Shown piece by piece: positions 44,901 to 53,961 of a DNA stretch of 64,000 nt. Numbering within the stretch: position 1 is the first letter of the stretch; the number at the start of each line of letters is the position of its first letter. The position numbers and the translations under genes are program-made. The DNA is from Cyclobacteriaceae bacterium (GTDB lineage: Bacteria > Bacteroidota > Bacteroidia > Cytophagales > Cyclobacteriaceae), in NCBI GenBank assembly GCA_027533395.1, contig JAPZUF010000012.1, positions 120,669-184,668 of the forward strand, in the 5' to 3' direction. Below the pieces are notes generated by a model that was given only the letters and a program-made list of their open reading frames with translations, ran no database searches and was not told where the DNA came from.

Positions 44901-45498
44901 ATCCATGAAGTTGAATTTGCAGCGTTTGCAAAGAGATCAGCAAATCAATCAAGATCAATCTAAGCTTTCGTCTATAGGAATGGTTATTGAACAAATAGAT
45001 TTGTTAGAACAGATAGCGTCATCTTTTAGTAATTATGCTAAACTACCAAATGCTAATTTAAAAGATATAGATTTAGTAAGCTTGGTACAAAGACAATTGC
45101 AATTTAGAGGAGATGAAATAGTATTTAGTGTAGAGTATGATGATGGTGAAAAAATAATTATTGCAGCTGATGAGAAAATGTTGATTGCAATTTTGAATAA
45201 CTTAATTATCAACGCCATGCAAGCCAACACAGAATCTAACAAGACAAGAATTGAAATTGGAATACATGCAGATGATGAGTTGGTAAATCTTACTTTCACA
45301 GATTTCGGAAGGGGTATACCAGAAGAGTTAGCAACAAAAATATTTCAACCGCATTTTACAACCAAAAGCGGTGGTGCAGGATTGGGACTAGCCTTTGTAA
45401 AGAAGATGATGGAAGCGATGGGAGGAAGTATCAATTTAAAAAGGTCAACGCCAGGTGAAACTACTTTTGAGTTAACCTTTAAAATTTATGAAGCCTAG
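41974..45498 (+). CDS. Large membrane sensor histidine kinase (NtrY-like)
   Basis: 1174 residues, much longer than usual. In order: one N-terminal helix, an extracytoplasmic region (about 26-180), seven to eight further helices (about 188-445), a second extracytoplasmic region (about 450-690), two helices, a third smaller region (about 750-880), a last helix (about 885-910), a HAMP-like linker, HisKA, then HATPase. The phosphorylated His lies in EVAQQVAHEIKNPLTSMKLN. The N box is ILNNLIINAMQAN, G1 is FTDFGRGIPEE, and G2 is GGAGLGLAFVKKMM, so kinase activity looks intact. The ligand is unknown. No response regulator is adjacent. The start overlaps DUF983 and the end overlaps the HAD gene by 11 bases. 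Confidence 0.9.
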   Translation: MKLIRKQLFYFIFIVLGLLFLWYAQLQTTLSNIEERIEENLAEVIQLAEQTNGNEISEVESNLGVAVFRFHNDSLVYWSKHQIPLSISQNISFDKWHLLRSKGFTYLIRAQQLDSATIVYTGIELSRTYPISNQYLKSNWNVNIFPERTFTILDAESNLGLAIDYKGSTLFRLSTQDLSLPDKSVWINLGFILLVIGLTGLALVLYLQYKQNFTWQKSLIAISLLLPFRLLLFYFFSTLNLNDHYFFSPEFFASSTLNPTLGDLLLNLCFLFYITLIFLSIKDDALKPQKSYQYTGRDYFFGWLLATLLFVAFFFPVALIQTITHNSSEHFSLSTSIIFTKSRIVFIAAWFFSLGLLWLWFDKLWRVFNQYTQHKQRFLLAGAATFSFFNFLNGETYLNLVIPVWLFLFIISWKEFSFTFKILDFQQFIFHFLFLITISIAASFSIQNLEKESLMRNVENYTEAIQSDRNVFTEYLIQNLAHDIQNDVFIQTRMNSPLLSKQVVIAKIKQNYLSGYLNRYQKEIHLFSSTGSGYTKDESLTNDLNYMDSLRIGANQDQFYLRRFGDWISGIHYWMLIPIKRNNIMSGYVTIQLTDSNFNGNEKFPEIWKDDRWQQMELPDKLSLGVIKNDQLFKTIGSFSVQDFEVIKQKGLNDYNGKLWHVVTLDEETFVFQVEKPSLFKLFLDAGYLVLIGLFILILIFLFLYFFSANIRNSLSYSARIQFLINLSFLFPLLLFSYYLLITLDESYQEKYKIDYLNKFESLYDRLKGISSDTLLVNPSVINQSFEAGINYFEIYDEKGMLIYSNQPIALGNYLPFAVFAKLKSGVNNLQDEEKLGTFNFQTLYAKIPESSLWISSPIYQSSSDISILQSEVLNRVVLIFICVFIFMLWISWIVSTWLVKPFAMFKQSLSATDLFSLDRKLTWKRNDEVQLVVNAFNNMLIKLEESRRDLEKFEREEAWREVAQQVAHEIKNPLTSMKLNLQRLQRDQQINQDQSKLSSIGMVIEQIDLLEQIASSFSNYAKLPNANLKDIDLVSLVQRQLQFRGDEIVFSVEYDDGEKIIIAADEKMLIAILNNLIINAMQANTESNKTRIEIGIHADDELVNLTFTDFGRGIPEELATKIFQPHFTTKSGGAGLGLAFVKKMMEAMGGSINLKRSTPGETTFELTFKIYEA

Positions 45499-46126
45499 AT
45501 TGGATTTAAAAAAATATAAAGTATTACTATTTGATTTAGGTGGTGTAATTTTGAATTTGTCATTCGAGAAAACATATCAATCATTTACAAGATTGTTGGA
45601 TGTATCTATTGATCAGATTAAGAAAGACTTCGTACATCAAACCTTTTTTAAAGATTTTGAAATAGGGAAGATAAGTGACCATGAATTTAGATTGAGTATT
45701 CAGAAATTTGCTGTCAGAAAGCTAATGGATGCAGAAATCGATCATGCATGGAATGCGATGTTAGGTAATTTACCCCTTAGAAGAATTGAGGTATTGCAAA
45801 AGTTAAAATCTTCGTATCAATTAATTTTATTTAGTAATACGAATCATATTCATTTGCAAGCTTTTAAACAAATATGCATTGAGGCTGGTATTCATGATTT
45901 TGATGCTTGTTTTAATCAAGCTTACTATTCTCATCTTGTTGGAAAAAGAAAGCCCGACCAAGCCACTTATCAATGGATTTGCAATCAGCATGATTTTTAT
46001 CCTTCTGATGTTTTATTTTTTGATGATAGTGAACTCAACCTTCAAGGTGCTGAGGCTATTGGTATTCATACTTTTTTAGTAAATGATACAGATGAGTTAT
46101 TTCAAGAATTGGGTAAGCAAGTATAG
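45488..46126 (+). CDS. HAD-superfamily hydrolase (subfamily IA, YihX-like)
   Basis: 212 residues. Motif I is VLLFDLGGVILNL near residue 13, where the first Asp is the nucleophile. Motif II is ILFSNTNHIH near 118, motif III is the Lys in VGKRKPDQATYQ near 158, and motif IV is VLFFDDSELNLQGA near 179. It is likely a small-molecule phosphatase of the alpha-D-glucose-1-phosphatase-like group, with substrate unknown. It overlaps the kinase by 11 bases and the peptidase gene by about 40, so the three are translationally linked. Confidence 0.88.
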   Translation: MKPRLDLKKYKVLLFDLGGVILNLSFEKTYQSFTRLLDVSIDQIKKDFVHQTFFKDFEIGKISDHEFRLSIQKFAVRKLMDAEIDHAWNAMLGNLPLRRIEVLQKLKSSYQLILFSNTNHIHLQAFKQICIEAGIHDFDACFNQAYYSHLVGKRKPDQATYQWICNQHDFYPSDVLFFDDSELNLQGAEAIGIHTFLVNDTDELFQELGKQV

Positions 46127-47228
46127 AAAACAACTGAATGGGTTGTTGCAAACGATTTTATTTATTCTAACCTGTATAGCTACAACGTTGGCAGGTGCAG
46201 AATGGACTTTCGGTTATTCGTTGTACAATACTAATGTAGAATACACATGGGAAATGTTTTGCTCAGGTTTACCTTTTTCAATTTCATTTCTTTCCATTTT
46301 AACAGCCCATGAGTTTGGTCATTATTTTGTTGCAAAATTCTATCGGGTTAAGACTTCTCTTCCTTATTATATTCCACTTCCTCCCTTTCCATTAAGTTTA
46401 GGTACTATGGGAGCAATCATCAGATTAAGACAACGCGTTCCTACCAATATTCAAAATTTTGATATCGGCATAGCTGGTCCACTTGCCGGTTTTGTTGTGG
46501 CGATAGGTATTTTATGGTATGGGTTTACCCATTTGCCAGATGAATCTTATATTTTTTCTATCCACCCTGAGTATGCCATATATGGAAGTGATTTCGCTAA
46601 GCATGTATATGAAAATAATCCTGAAGCAGTAATGATTAAGGTTGGTGATAATTTATTGTTTTACTTTTTTAAACATTTCGTTGCAGATTCCGCTTCGCTT
46701 CCAAATTCATATGAAATCATGCATTATCCCTTATTGTTTGCAGGGTTTTTAGCTTTGGTTTTTACCAGTTTGAATTTATTACCTATCGGTCAATTAGATG
46801 GTGGTCATGTCTTATATGGGTTAGTGGGTTATAAGCGACATAAAACAATTGCCAGTATTGTTTATTTACTTTTACTTTTTTATGCAGGATTAGGATTGTT
46901 AACTCCTACCATGCCCTTGGAGGATTTAGTTTTGTATATCGGTTTATATGTTTTCTTTTTATACCTCTGTTTGCAAGGTTTAAAATTGGAAAGACAAACT
47001 ACCATTATGTTAGCATGTTTGTTATTCGCTTTGCAGTTTTTAACAAGTTATTTATTCCCAACAGTAATCGGTTATCCGGGATGGTTGCTATTTGCTTTTT
47101 TTATTGGCAGAATGGGTATCGCACATCCACCTTCGTTAATTGAAATACCTTTGAATTTAACTAGAAAAATTCTTGGTTGGATTGCCTTGATTATCTTCAT
47201 TGCCAGTTTTACACCGGCTCCGCTTTAG
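46083..47228 (+). CDS. M50-family site-2 protease-like membrane peptidase
   Basis: 381 residues. It is an intramembrane zinc peptidase with HExxH in LTAHEFGHYFVAKFY near residue 78 and the third-ligand Asp in LNLLPIGQLDGGHVLYGLVG near 235. PYYIPLPPFPLSLGTMGAIIRL is typical of the plant/bacterial S2P-like EGY group. About eight membrane segments are seen, with no PDZ domain. The start may instead be the Met at 46092. It could act in regulated proteolysis together with the neighbouring kinase, but nothing in the sequence proves this. It converges with the T9SS gene (4-base overlap). Confidence 0.9.
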   Translation: MIQMSYFKNWVSKYRKQLNGLLQTILFILTCIATTLAGAEWTFGYSLYNTNVEYTWEMFCSGLPFSISFLSILTAHEFGHYFVAKFYRVKTSLPYYIPLPPFPLSLGTMGAIIRLRQRVPTNIQNFDIGIAGPLAGFVVAIGILWYGFTHLPDESYIFSIHPEYAIYGSDFAKHVYENNPEAVMIKVGDNLLFYFFKHFVADSASLPNSYEIMHYPLLFAGFLALVFTSLNLLPIGQLDGGHVLYGLVGYKRHKTIASIVYLLLLFYAGLGLLTPTMPLEDLVLYIGLYVFFLYLCLQGLKLERQTTIMLACLLFALQFLTSYLFPTVIGYPGWLLFAFFIGRMGIAHPPSLIEIPLNLTRKILGWIALIIFIASFTPAPL

Positions 47229-49120
47229 TTCGTGATTATTTTTTTTGTATAAATTGTTTGCCCAACTTTGAATTGAATTATCGATAAACCAATTTGCTTT
47301 TGTAGCATTGAAATCTTTTTCACATGGGTGTTAGTTTCAACTTCAAAAGCAATGTTTGAGCCATTGATATTCGACCATGAAATAACTTCAGATTGAACTG
47401 GCAAAAAAATATCACCTGTTTGATTAGGGTTAGGAAAAACATTTACCTGAGTATCAGTTTGTTCAATTCCTGTTATGATGTCTGCTTTTTCGAAAGCTGG
47501 TCTGATCATAATTGCGCCATCAATTCCATTAACAGCTTGCCATGTTCCGTTTGTGTTTTCATATAAAATATTTTCTGCTTTAGAAGATTTATCTAAGCCA
47601 ATCGCTACGAAACCATTTTGTGGTTCCCTCCATCCAATGTAAAATATGGGATCTACTATAACTCCGGTTCCTAACTTAACTTTTTGATAAGTATCTAAAC
47701 CAGTGCGATTAATTGGGATATTAAAAGTTTGTATCGGAGTTGTGGATGGAACACCTGCATCATCTGCCCAAATACTAATTTCAACCAAACTGCTGAGTTG
47801 CCCTGCTAAAGTAGGAAAATAGATGTATACCGCAGTGAGTGTATCTCTTTCTGTTGTTAGCATTTCAAATTTTTGTGCGCCCAAGTAATTATCTTGATCT
47901 AGGCTTACTGCAAACTCAGCTTCATCATCGTCATAAGCGTAGTAACTTCTAACATCATAAATTACTTGTGTAGTATCATTATATCTGAAATCTATTGGAG
48001 CATAAATGGCAGGATCATAATCTGCAAAAGGTTCAGAACCTATTATTTTATTATCACCTGAGCCAAGAATATAGCTAAGCGTTATTTTTAAAGAATCGTA
48101 GTTAGTTGGAAAAATTGCGGTATTCGTTTCATTGGGTAAATTAAGCAACAAAATATTTTTACGTTGAAAGTTATCGAACTCTTCGATATTTCGATTTACT
48201 TCCAGATTAACCGAAGGTAAATCAGTAGCTATTTCATTTTCATAATAAGTAGTTTGAATGTCAGTATTGATTTCTAACACAGTGAATCCTGCGTTATTAG
48301 ATTGTACACTGATTGATGGAGCAGTGAAAATAAAATTTTCTTTAAAATGAGGAGCGGGAACGGCTGTGTAATTTCCAAAAATACTTCCGGGTTGACTAGC
48401 CAAAGCACGGTCTGGAAAAGACAAATCTGTCGCAGATCGAAATTGATTAAGGTAAACGTAATCAATCAACCAGGTGTCGAAAGCTCCTGATCTTCTTCCA
48501 TAGTTGCGAATGCGAAATTGAAATGTTTCATGAAAGTATTTGGTATCCACGATTGGAATTAACTCATTGGTAAAATTGTTTTCATTAAGTGTTCCAATAA
48601 CGTTAATGACTTTTACCGGAACCCAATTACCATTATCATCTTTAAAATCGATTTGAAGATAATCACCAGGGTCTGGTCCTTCCCCTTTGCCTTTCCATTG
48701 CCACGCAAAACTTAGAAATACTTTATCTGTTCTGTTAGCTGGTGGAACTTCATTCAACTTAACTGGTCTTGATAATAATAAATCATTGAAGCCAGATGAA
48801 ATTAAATCATCTGTAACATATGGAGAGCCGGCTGCATTTAATCCATCGAAAACCGCCACACCGAGACTAGGTAAATTGATACCCATATCATCCATGACAC
48901 GCACCGTATTTTTTTCAAACCAGAGTGTGTCGGCAATTGTATTGACGAAAGAAAAATCATCCCAAAAAGGAAGGGACATTGGAGTGGCATTACTTTTTAT
49001 TCGAGAAGATTTTACTACTTGATTGGGTACACCATGCAATTTCCATTGAGCGTGAGATGAAAAACAAAAAAAGAAAAGTACAAGCGTTGCAATCCAAGTT
49101 GTATTTTCTCTTTTGCACAT
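47225..49120 (-). CDS. Secreted T9SS cargo protein of unknown function
   Basis: About 631 residues from the Met at 49120, where a signal peptide begins (MCKRENTTWIATLVLFFFCF, ending near SSHAQ). The frame is open 22 more codons upstream, but those overlap the PASTA gene and are not signal-like. The body is beta-rich, with an early domain having WDDFSF and WLIDYVYLNQ, resembling adhesin or lectin-like modules of gliding bacteria. The last 75 residues are a type A T9SS sorting domain: VNVFPNPNQTGDIFLPV through ISMLQKQIGLSIIQF to KKIITN. It should cross the outer membrane and attach to the surface or be released. No enzymatic motif is seen. Confidence 0.85.
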   Translation of the reverse strand: MCKRENTTWIATLVLFFFCFSSHAQWKLHGVPNQVVKSSRIKSNATPMSLPFWDDFSFVNTIADTLWFEKNTVRVMDDMGINLPSLGVAVFDGLNAAGSPYVTDDLISSGFNDLLLSRPVKLNEVPPANRTDKVFLSFAWQWKGKGEGPDPGDYLQIDFKDDNGNWVPVKVINVIGTLNENNFTNELIPIVDTKYFHETFQFRIRNYGRRSGAFDTWLIDYVYLNQFRSATDLSFPDRALASQPGSIFGNYTAVPAPHFKENFIFTAPSISVQSNNAGFTVLEINTDIQTTYYENEIATDLPSVNLEVNRNIEEFDNFQRKNILLLNLPNETNTAIFPTNYDSLKITLSYILGSGDNKIIGSEPFADYDPAIYAPIDFRYNDTTQVIYDVRSYYAYDDDEAEFAVSLDQDNYLGAQKFEMLTTERDTLTAVYIYFPTLAGQLSSLVEISIWADDAGVPSTTPIQTFNIPINRTGLDTYQKVKLGTGVIVDPIFYIGWREPQNGFVAIGLDKSSKAENILYENTNGTWQAVNGIDGAIMIRPAFEKADIITGIEQTDTQVNVFPNPNQTGDIFLPVQSEVISWSNINGSNIAFEVETNTHVKKISMLQKQIGLSIIQFKVGQTIYTKKIITN

Positions 49121-49145
49121 CTCTGCTTGTTGGTTCAATTGATTT

Positions 49146-49937
49146 TTAATTTTGATTTTCAACAATGATAGTTCCCGGTTTACCAATCCAGATTTTTACT
49201 GCATCGCCTGCGCGCATGATGGTTCCGGGTGATGGTTCTTGTTTTAAAATAACGTTAGGTGGCAAACCGCTAGTATCTCCTTCAATAACAATTTCTCCAA
49301 ATTGAAGTGCTAAACCAAATAAAAGAGTTTCAGCTTCATCTACCTCTTTGCTTGTGATGTCCGGAACTGCAAACTCGTTATTACCTCCGTCTTCTACGTA
49401 TAAATCGATGTATGAACCTTTTGGTACTCTTGTACCAGCTATAATCTTATTATTGTTTATTCTCATTTCACGGATAACAGGGAAAGGTCCGGGAACATAA
49501 ATTATTTTACCTCGCTTCAATCCACTTCCTTTTAATACAGCTTCTGCATTAATCAAAGAACCATCTACTAAATCCGGAACCGGAACAGTAGGAGGGGTGA
49601 GACTGTTCTTTGTTAGATAGATTACTCTATTTTCTTTTACTTTTGATCCTGCTACTGGAAATTGTTTGATGATGGTATTGGGTTCTTTTTCCTCATCGTA
49701 GGTACTGTCATTAATTTCGAAGCGTAGATTTCTTTCTGTTAAATAAGTTTCTAAATCTTGGATGCTCATGCCACTCACATCTGGAACCGTTATGGTTTCT
49801 CCATGATTAGTGCTAGATGGCAAATAAACATAAAAATAACCTACCCCTATAAGCATAAACAATAATGTTCCAGTAGCTAATGTTAATATTACGCCACCAA
49901 GTGTATTGGGTTTATATTTTTTGAAGGGGTTTTTCAT
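49146..49937 (-). CDS. PASTA-domain membrane protein
   Basis: 263 residues. A short cytoplasmic N-terminus and one membrane helix (GGVILTLATGTLLFMLIGVGYFYVYL, about 14-39) are followed by three periplasmic PASTA repeats: TVPDVSGMSIQDLETYL from about 50, PVPDLVDGSLINAEAVL from about 118, and AVPDITSKEVDEAETLL from about 190. PASTA modules bind peptidoglycan stems. There is no kinase or transpeptidase domain, so it is a stand-alone PASTA protein. It lies 5 bases after ddl, which makes peptidoglycan precursor, in the same direction, which supports a cell-wall role. Confidence 0.9.
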   Translation of the reverse strand: MKNPFKKYKPNTLGGVILTLATGTLLFMLIGVGYFYVYLPSSTNHGETITVPDVSGMSIQDLETYLTERNLRFEINDSTYDEEKEPNTIIKQFPVAGSKVKENRVIYLTKNSLTPPTVPVPDLVDGSLINAEAVLKGSGLKRGKIIYVPGPFPVIREMRINNNKIIAGTRVPKGSYIDLYVEDGGNNEFAVPDITSKEVDEAETLLFGLALQFGEIVIEGDTSGLPPNVILKQEPSPGTIMRAGDAVKIWIGKPGTIIVENQN

Positions 49938-49942
49938 TCAAT

Positions 49943-51025
49943 TTAAAATTTAAGATTAGATTGAAAACTTCTTTCAATTCTCTTGTTTTCTTCGAAGCGA
50001 GTCAAGGCAATGTCGATTAACCGGGTAATCAAATCGGTGAATGAAATACCTCTTTCCTTCCACATCATCGGGTACATGCTTGAGTTGGTAAAACCTGGGA
50101 TGGTGTTGATTTCATTCACATATACTTTGGTTCCTGAAAGGAATAAATCAACGCGAGCAAAATCATTACAACGCAAGGCATTAAATGCTTGGATAGAAAG
50201 CGTTCTTATTTTTTCTGTTGTGGCTTTGGTAAGCTTTGCAGGTATTTGAATTTTTACAGCTTCTGGATCTACATATTTCGCATCGAAAGTATAGAAATCA
50301 TATTTTTTATTGATAATGATTTCTCCAGGCAGTGATGCTTCAGGAGGATGATTACCTAGAATGGCACACTCTACTTCTCTTGCCTTGATAAATTCTTCAA
50401 TTAAAATTTCATCATCAAACTTAAAGGCTTCATCTAAAGCTTGGTTAAGGTCTGCTTGTTTTTTGACTTTCGAAACACCCACTGAAGAACCTAAGTTGGC
50501 AGCCTTCACCATAAAAGGTAAGCCTAGTTTTTTCTTTATATCAGCAAACTTGATTTTATCCTTTTCTCGATAATGAAAGACCATGTATTTAGCAACTGGA
50601 AGTTTAGCACCTTCTAAAATCCGCTTGGCAACAATTTTATTCATGGATAAGGCAGAACCTAAAACAGATGAACCAACCATCGGAATTTCCAAAGCTTTTA
50701 ATAAACCTTGAATGCTTCCATCTTCGCCATCGGTACCATGCAAAACAGGAAAAACAATATCTAATGTAAATCGCTGGTCGTTCGATGTGATGATAAATCC
50801 TTGCTTTACAGGGTCGAGCATAACACTTACTTGTTGTCCTTGCTCAATGTCTTTGTTGATTTGTTTGGATAAGTACCACTGACCGGTTTTGCTGATCCCA
50901 ATGGGCACGGGCTCAAACAAATCTTTATTAATGAATTCGAAAATGTTTTTTGCTGAGTTAATGGAAACGCCATGTTCTACTGAGCGACCACCATATAAAA
51001 TACCAATTCTTTTTTTAGCACACAT
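49943..51025 (-). CDS. ddl: D-alanine--D-alanine ligase
   Basis: Joins two D-Ala with ATP for the peptidoglycan stem. The 360 residues have the ATP-grasp fold. RIGILYGGRSVEHGVSINSA is the N-terminal signature, FPVLHGTDGEDGSIQGLLKALEIPMVGSSVLGSALSMNK is near 88, and PFMVKAANLGSSVGVSKV near 168 is followed by LIEEFIKAREVECAIL. VYVNEINTIPGFTNSSMYPMMW near 305 holds the metal and D-Ala ligands. The length fits family members with an extended N-domain (VanA-like length). It is cotranscribed with the PASTA gene. Confidence 0.95.
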   Translation of the reverse strand: MCAKKRIGILYGGRSVEHGVSINSAKNIFEFINKDLFEPVPIGISKTGQWYLSKQINKDIEQGQQVSVMLDPVKQGFIITSNDQRFTLDIVFPVLHGTDGEDGSIQGLLKALEIPMVGSSVLGSALSMNKIVAKRILEGAKLPVAKYMVFHYREKDKIKFADIKKKLGLPFMVKAANLGSSVGVSKVKKQADLNQALDEAFKFDDEILIEEFIKAREVECAILGNHPPEASLPGEIIINKKYDFYTFDAKYVDPEAVKIQIPAKLTKATTEKIRTLSIQAFNALRCNDFARVDLFLSGTKVYVNEINTIPGFTNSSMYPMMWKERGISFTDLITRLIDIALTRFEENKRIERSFQSNLKF

Positions 51026-51055
51026 AGGATAAGATATGTTGGCAAGATACGAAAA

Positions 51056-53176
51056 TCAACGCGGGTTTATCAATATACGCTGTGTGTACTGCTTACCTGT
51101 ACTTTGTAACCTTACTATATAGATTCCAAAGGAGATTGGCTTAGTAGAAAGGGTGATGGTCTGGTTCAGGGCATCATCATACGATTGACTGGCTATTGAT
51201 CTTCCCATCAAGTCAAAAACTTCTATCAAACCTGGGTTTTTGTCTGGTAGGTTGAGGGTTACATTTATATTTCCATCATTGTCAGGATAAGCCAAGAATG
51301 CAATTTCTGGTTCTAGCTTTATACCAATAGCTTCATCATATATTTGAATGTTATCAATATAAAAGCCGTTACTTACATTGGATGAATAAGCCAGAGCAAT
51401 TCTCGCCTTTTCAACTCCAATTAATGCTGGTAATTCAATTAATTGTTCCTCCCAATCTTCAATTGTAGACGCGACCGTACTCGTTCTGCTATTCGTCAGG
51501 TCGATTAAAACTGATTGATATGCGAGACCGCAGTCATCAGAATAATAAAGATTAAACTTTTCGTTGCCATTTTGTGCATCGAGAAATGAGTATTGAAAAC
51601 GGATAGCTGCGTTTAAACCGGTTGAAAAATCAATAACAGGACTCACTAACCAAGCTGTAGATTGTGAAGTACTGGTTGTGTTGGAATAAAATGCAGACGT
51701 TTCATAATTGGTATTAACGCTTTGCCAACTTAGATTTCCTGTAGGATTTACATTTAACCATTTTAAAGAAGCAAAATCAGAAGTAAATCTTTCATTTAGT
51801 GGAGCTTTTTCCTGTGTATTATTGATGATGAAATTTTTAACTAAAGTATTGTTACTTGGTGCATTGTCGGCATTGCCATTTGGTAAATCTACATTGACTT
51901 CAATTGTATGTGCACCATCCTGAATTGTATTTAGAGAAATGATTAGCTCTCTGACTTCACTCGTATTAATAGCTGGATTGAAAGTAGGAACAATGGTTAT
52001 CGGATTTTGATTATCAATTTGGTAAGTGATTTGGCAAGAGGTTAGAGGGTCAGCTCCTCTGTTTTGTATTTTAATTTTCAACTCATCAGCAATACAAGTA
52101 ACTGGGGTAGGATTGACAATTTCTCGTAAAGAGACATCGTTGGTAAATCCAGGAGGAAATTCTAAACCTGGTGAAGTTAACAGGGAGTTTCTTCGCGGAA
52201 CTGTTTCATCATCCAAGATAATTTGCATTCTTTCAACCTGACCAGCCGTAAATAAATTCATACACTCATCATCAGTATAATCCATGTAATTCTGAAACAT
52301 TTTAACTCCACCGCAAGAACTTTGCGGATGTACAGGACAACCACTAGTATCGCTGCCTTGGTTAGGGGTATCATCTACATAATCGCTTTCTGTGCAACCA
52401 TCGTCATCTCCCCAAATATGTCGTAAACCAAAGTAATGCCCTACTTCATGTGTAGTAGTTCTGCCTTTATTGAATTGAGGATCGAGTATAAATGGGCCAT
52501 CATCAATTGATCCAAATACTTCGTAATCAATAACAACACCATCCGTTGCAGCTATATTAGGCTCGCCTTCTAAGCCTGGCAAAGTAGTAAATGGAAATTG
52601 CGCGAATCCAAGTAATGTACCGGCTAAATCGGTTACCCAAATGTTGAGGTAATCTTCCGAAGGCCAAAAGCTTTGAGATTTTAATTCTGCTTCGGTTGTA
52701 AATCCCCAAACTGATCTTGTTCCTTGTTTACGAACAATACCATCACTAAATAAACCATCAGGATCTTGTCTGGCCAAAATAAATTCAATGCTCATTGCAG
52801 CAGCAAAGGGTTGAAAAATGGAAGGAGTTAAATTCGCATCAAGATTTTCTCTTCTAAAATCTTTATTTAAAACATCTATCTGTGATAGAATTTGTTCATC
52901 TGAAATATTAACACCGGTACCTACAGGTTCTCCCTTATGAATAACATGTACAACTACTGGGATTTGGTAAACACCATTTTGATTTTTTTGGTTAGGTGAG
53001 TTTTTTTGTTGTAATCTTTTTTTGGCAATCCAATTTTCAACTTGTAACGGATCTATTTTATGCTGCTGATACAGCTGCTGCATATAGGGAACCGTGCCAC
53101 ATTTATCTTGAGCGAATATTTTGTTATTGAAAAATAAAAAAACTAATACAGCATAAAAAGTGGCAAATGGTTTCAT
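51056..53176 (-). CDS. Secreted M43 metalloprotease (cytophagalysin-like) with T9SS sorting domain
   Basis: 706 residues. A signal peptide (MKPFATFYAVLVFLFFNNKIFAQ) comes first, then a pro-region (about 24-70). The pappalysin/cytophagalysin catalytic domain (about 70-330) has TTHEVGHYFGLRHIWGDDDGC, giving HExxHxxGxxH near residue 245, and CGGVKMFQNYMDYTDDECMN carrying the Met-turn near 300. CARDB-like (about 355-450) and jelly-roll-like (about 465-615) modules follow. A C-terminal type A sorting domain (about 630-706) ends YTQRILINPR. It should be an extracellular protease exported by T9SS. It directly follows the hypothetical gene at 53177 with no gap. Confidence 0.92.
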   Translation of the reverse strand: MKPFATFYAVLVFLFFNNKIFAQDKCGTVPYMQQLYQQHKIDPLQVENWIAKKRLQQKNSPNQKNQNGVYQIPVVVHVIHKGEPVGTGVNISDEQILSQIDVLNKDFRRENLDANLTPSIFQPFAAAMSIEFILARQDPDGLFSDGIVRKQGTRSVWGFTTEAELKSQSFWPSEDYLNIWVTDLAGTLLGFAQFPFTTLPGLEGEPNIAATDGVVIDYEVFGSIDDGPFILDPQFNKGRTTTHEVGHYFGLRHIWGDDDGCTESDYVDDTPNQGSDTSGCPVHPQSSCGGVKMFQNYMDYTDDECMNLFTAGQVERMQIILDDETVPRRNSLLTSPGLEFPPGFTNDVSLREIVNPTPVTCIADELKIKIQNRGADPLTSCQITYQIDNQNPITIVPTFNPAINTSEVRELIISLNTIQDGAHTIEVNVDLPNGNADNAPSNNTLVKNFIINNTQEKAPLNERFTSDFASLKWLNVNPTGNLSWQSVNTNYETSAFYSNTTSTSQSTAWLVSPVIDFSTGLNAAIRFQYSFLDAQNGNEKFNLYYSDDCGLAYQSVLIDLTNSRTSTVASTIEDWEEQLIELPALIGVEKARIALAYSSNVSNGFYIDNIQIYDEAIGIKLEPEIAFLAYPDNDGNINVTLNLPDKNPGLIEVFDLMGRSIASQSYDDALNQTITLSTKPISFGIYIVRLQSTGKQYTQRILINPR

Positions 53177-53908
53177 TTATAAAGTATCAAAATAGGATAC
53201 TACAGTTGCAATATCGCGTGGTAGTTTTAGTTTATTTTTATCACAATATTCTTTTACACGTACTTGTTGGTTACCAAAAATTTTAAAAATTTCTTTACTT
53301 TTTTTAGGTAGTTCTATAAGCTGGTTATCTTTTTTATAATAAATAACATCTTTTTTAACAATAGTATTGTTTTGAGATTCTGCTCCTAATTGAGGGATGT
53401 AGTGGCCTTTTAGAACAGATGCTACTCTTCTTTTGTATAATGAAGTTTTGCCTTCGTAAAGTACTTCCAATAAAAATTCTTCATTCTTATTTCCAATTAG
53501 GAAGCTTTTAGCATTAATAAATACTTTTTGATTACTTAAATCACTTGTGTTTTGGAGAATCATTTTTTTTACAAGCTTCGCGTCAAGACTTTTAATCTGA
53601 GTATCCACCAGAAATTCTAACGTATTTAATTGTACATTATATCGTATTTGTAAGTTATCATAAAAGGTTTCATTCGCATTTAAAGTGATAGAACCTTTGA
53701 TGAAATCTTTTCCTTCATAAAATGCATCACCGTTTACTTCTGTCTGATATGGCGTTACCCGCATCATATCATATACGTTTAGACCGTTTCTGCCTTGGTC
53801 TAAAAGATTATAATTTCTTAAATCTGATCCTGTGTTTTTGTCTTGACTTTTTAATTCGGCAGTTGAAATAAAAACAACAATTGTTAGTAGTGTAAGTTTG
53901 TTTAACAT
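53177..53908 (-). CDS. Secreted or periplasmic protein of unknown function
   Basis: I do not recognise the family. From the Met at 53908 the product starts MLNKLTLLTIVVFISTAELKSQ, a signal peptide. The frame is open 19 codons further but begins with a non-signal stretch, so the inner start is preferred (243 residues). The mature part is beta-rich and then Lys-rich toward the end (YYKKDNQLIELPKKSKEIFKIFGNQ). There are no Cys pairs or catalytic motifs. It has features in common with uncharacterised Bacteroidota proteins found beside T9SS cargo. It lies between nifU and the M43 protease gene. Confidence 0.7.
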   Translation of the reverse strand: MLNKLTLLTIVVFISTAELKSQDKNTGSDLRNYNLLDQGRNGLNVYDMMRVTPYQTEVNGDAFYEGKDFIKGSITLNANETFYDNLQIRYNVQLNTLEFLVDTQIKSLDAKLVKKMILQNTSDLSNQKVFINAKSFLIGNKNEEFLLEVLYEGKTSLYKRRVASVLKGHYIPQLGAESQNNTIVKKDVIYYKKDNQLIELPKKSKEIFKIFGNQQVRVKEYCDKNKLKLPRDIATVVSYFDTL

Positions 53909-53961
53909 TTTTATAGGGTATAATCGACAAGTTATTATTATAATCTCTAAAATAGAAGTTA

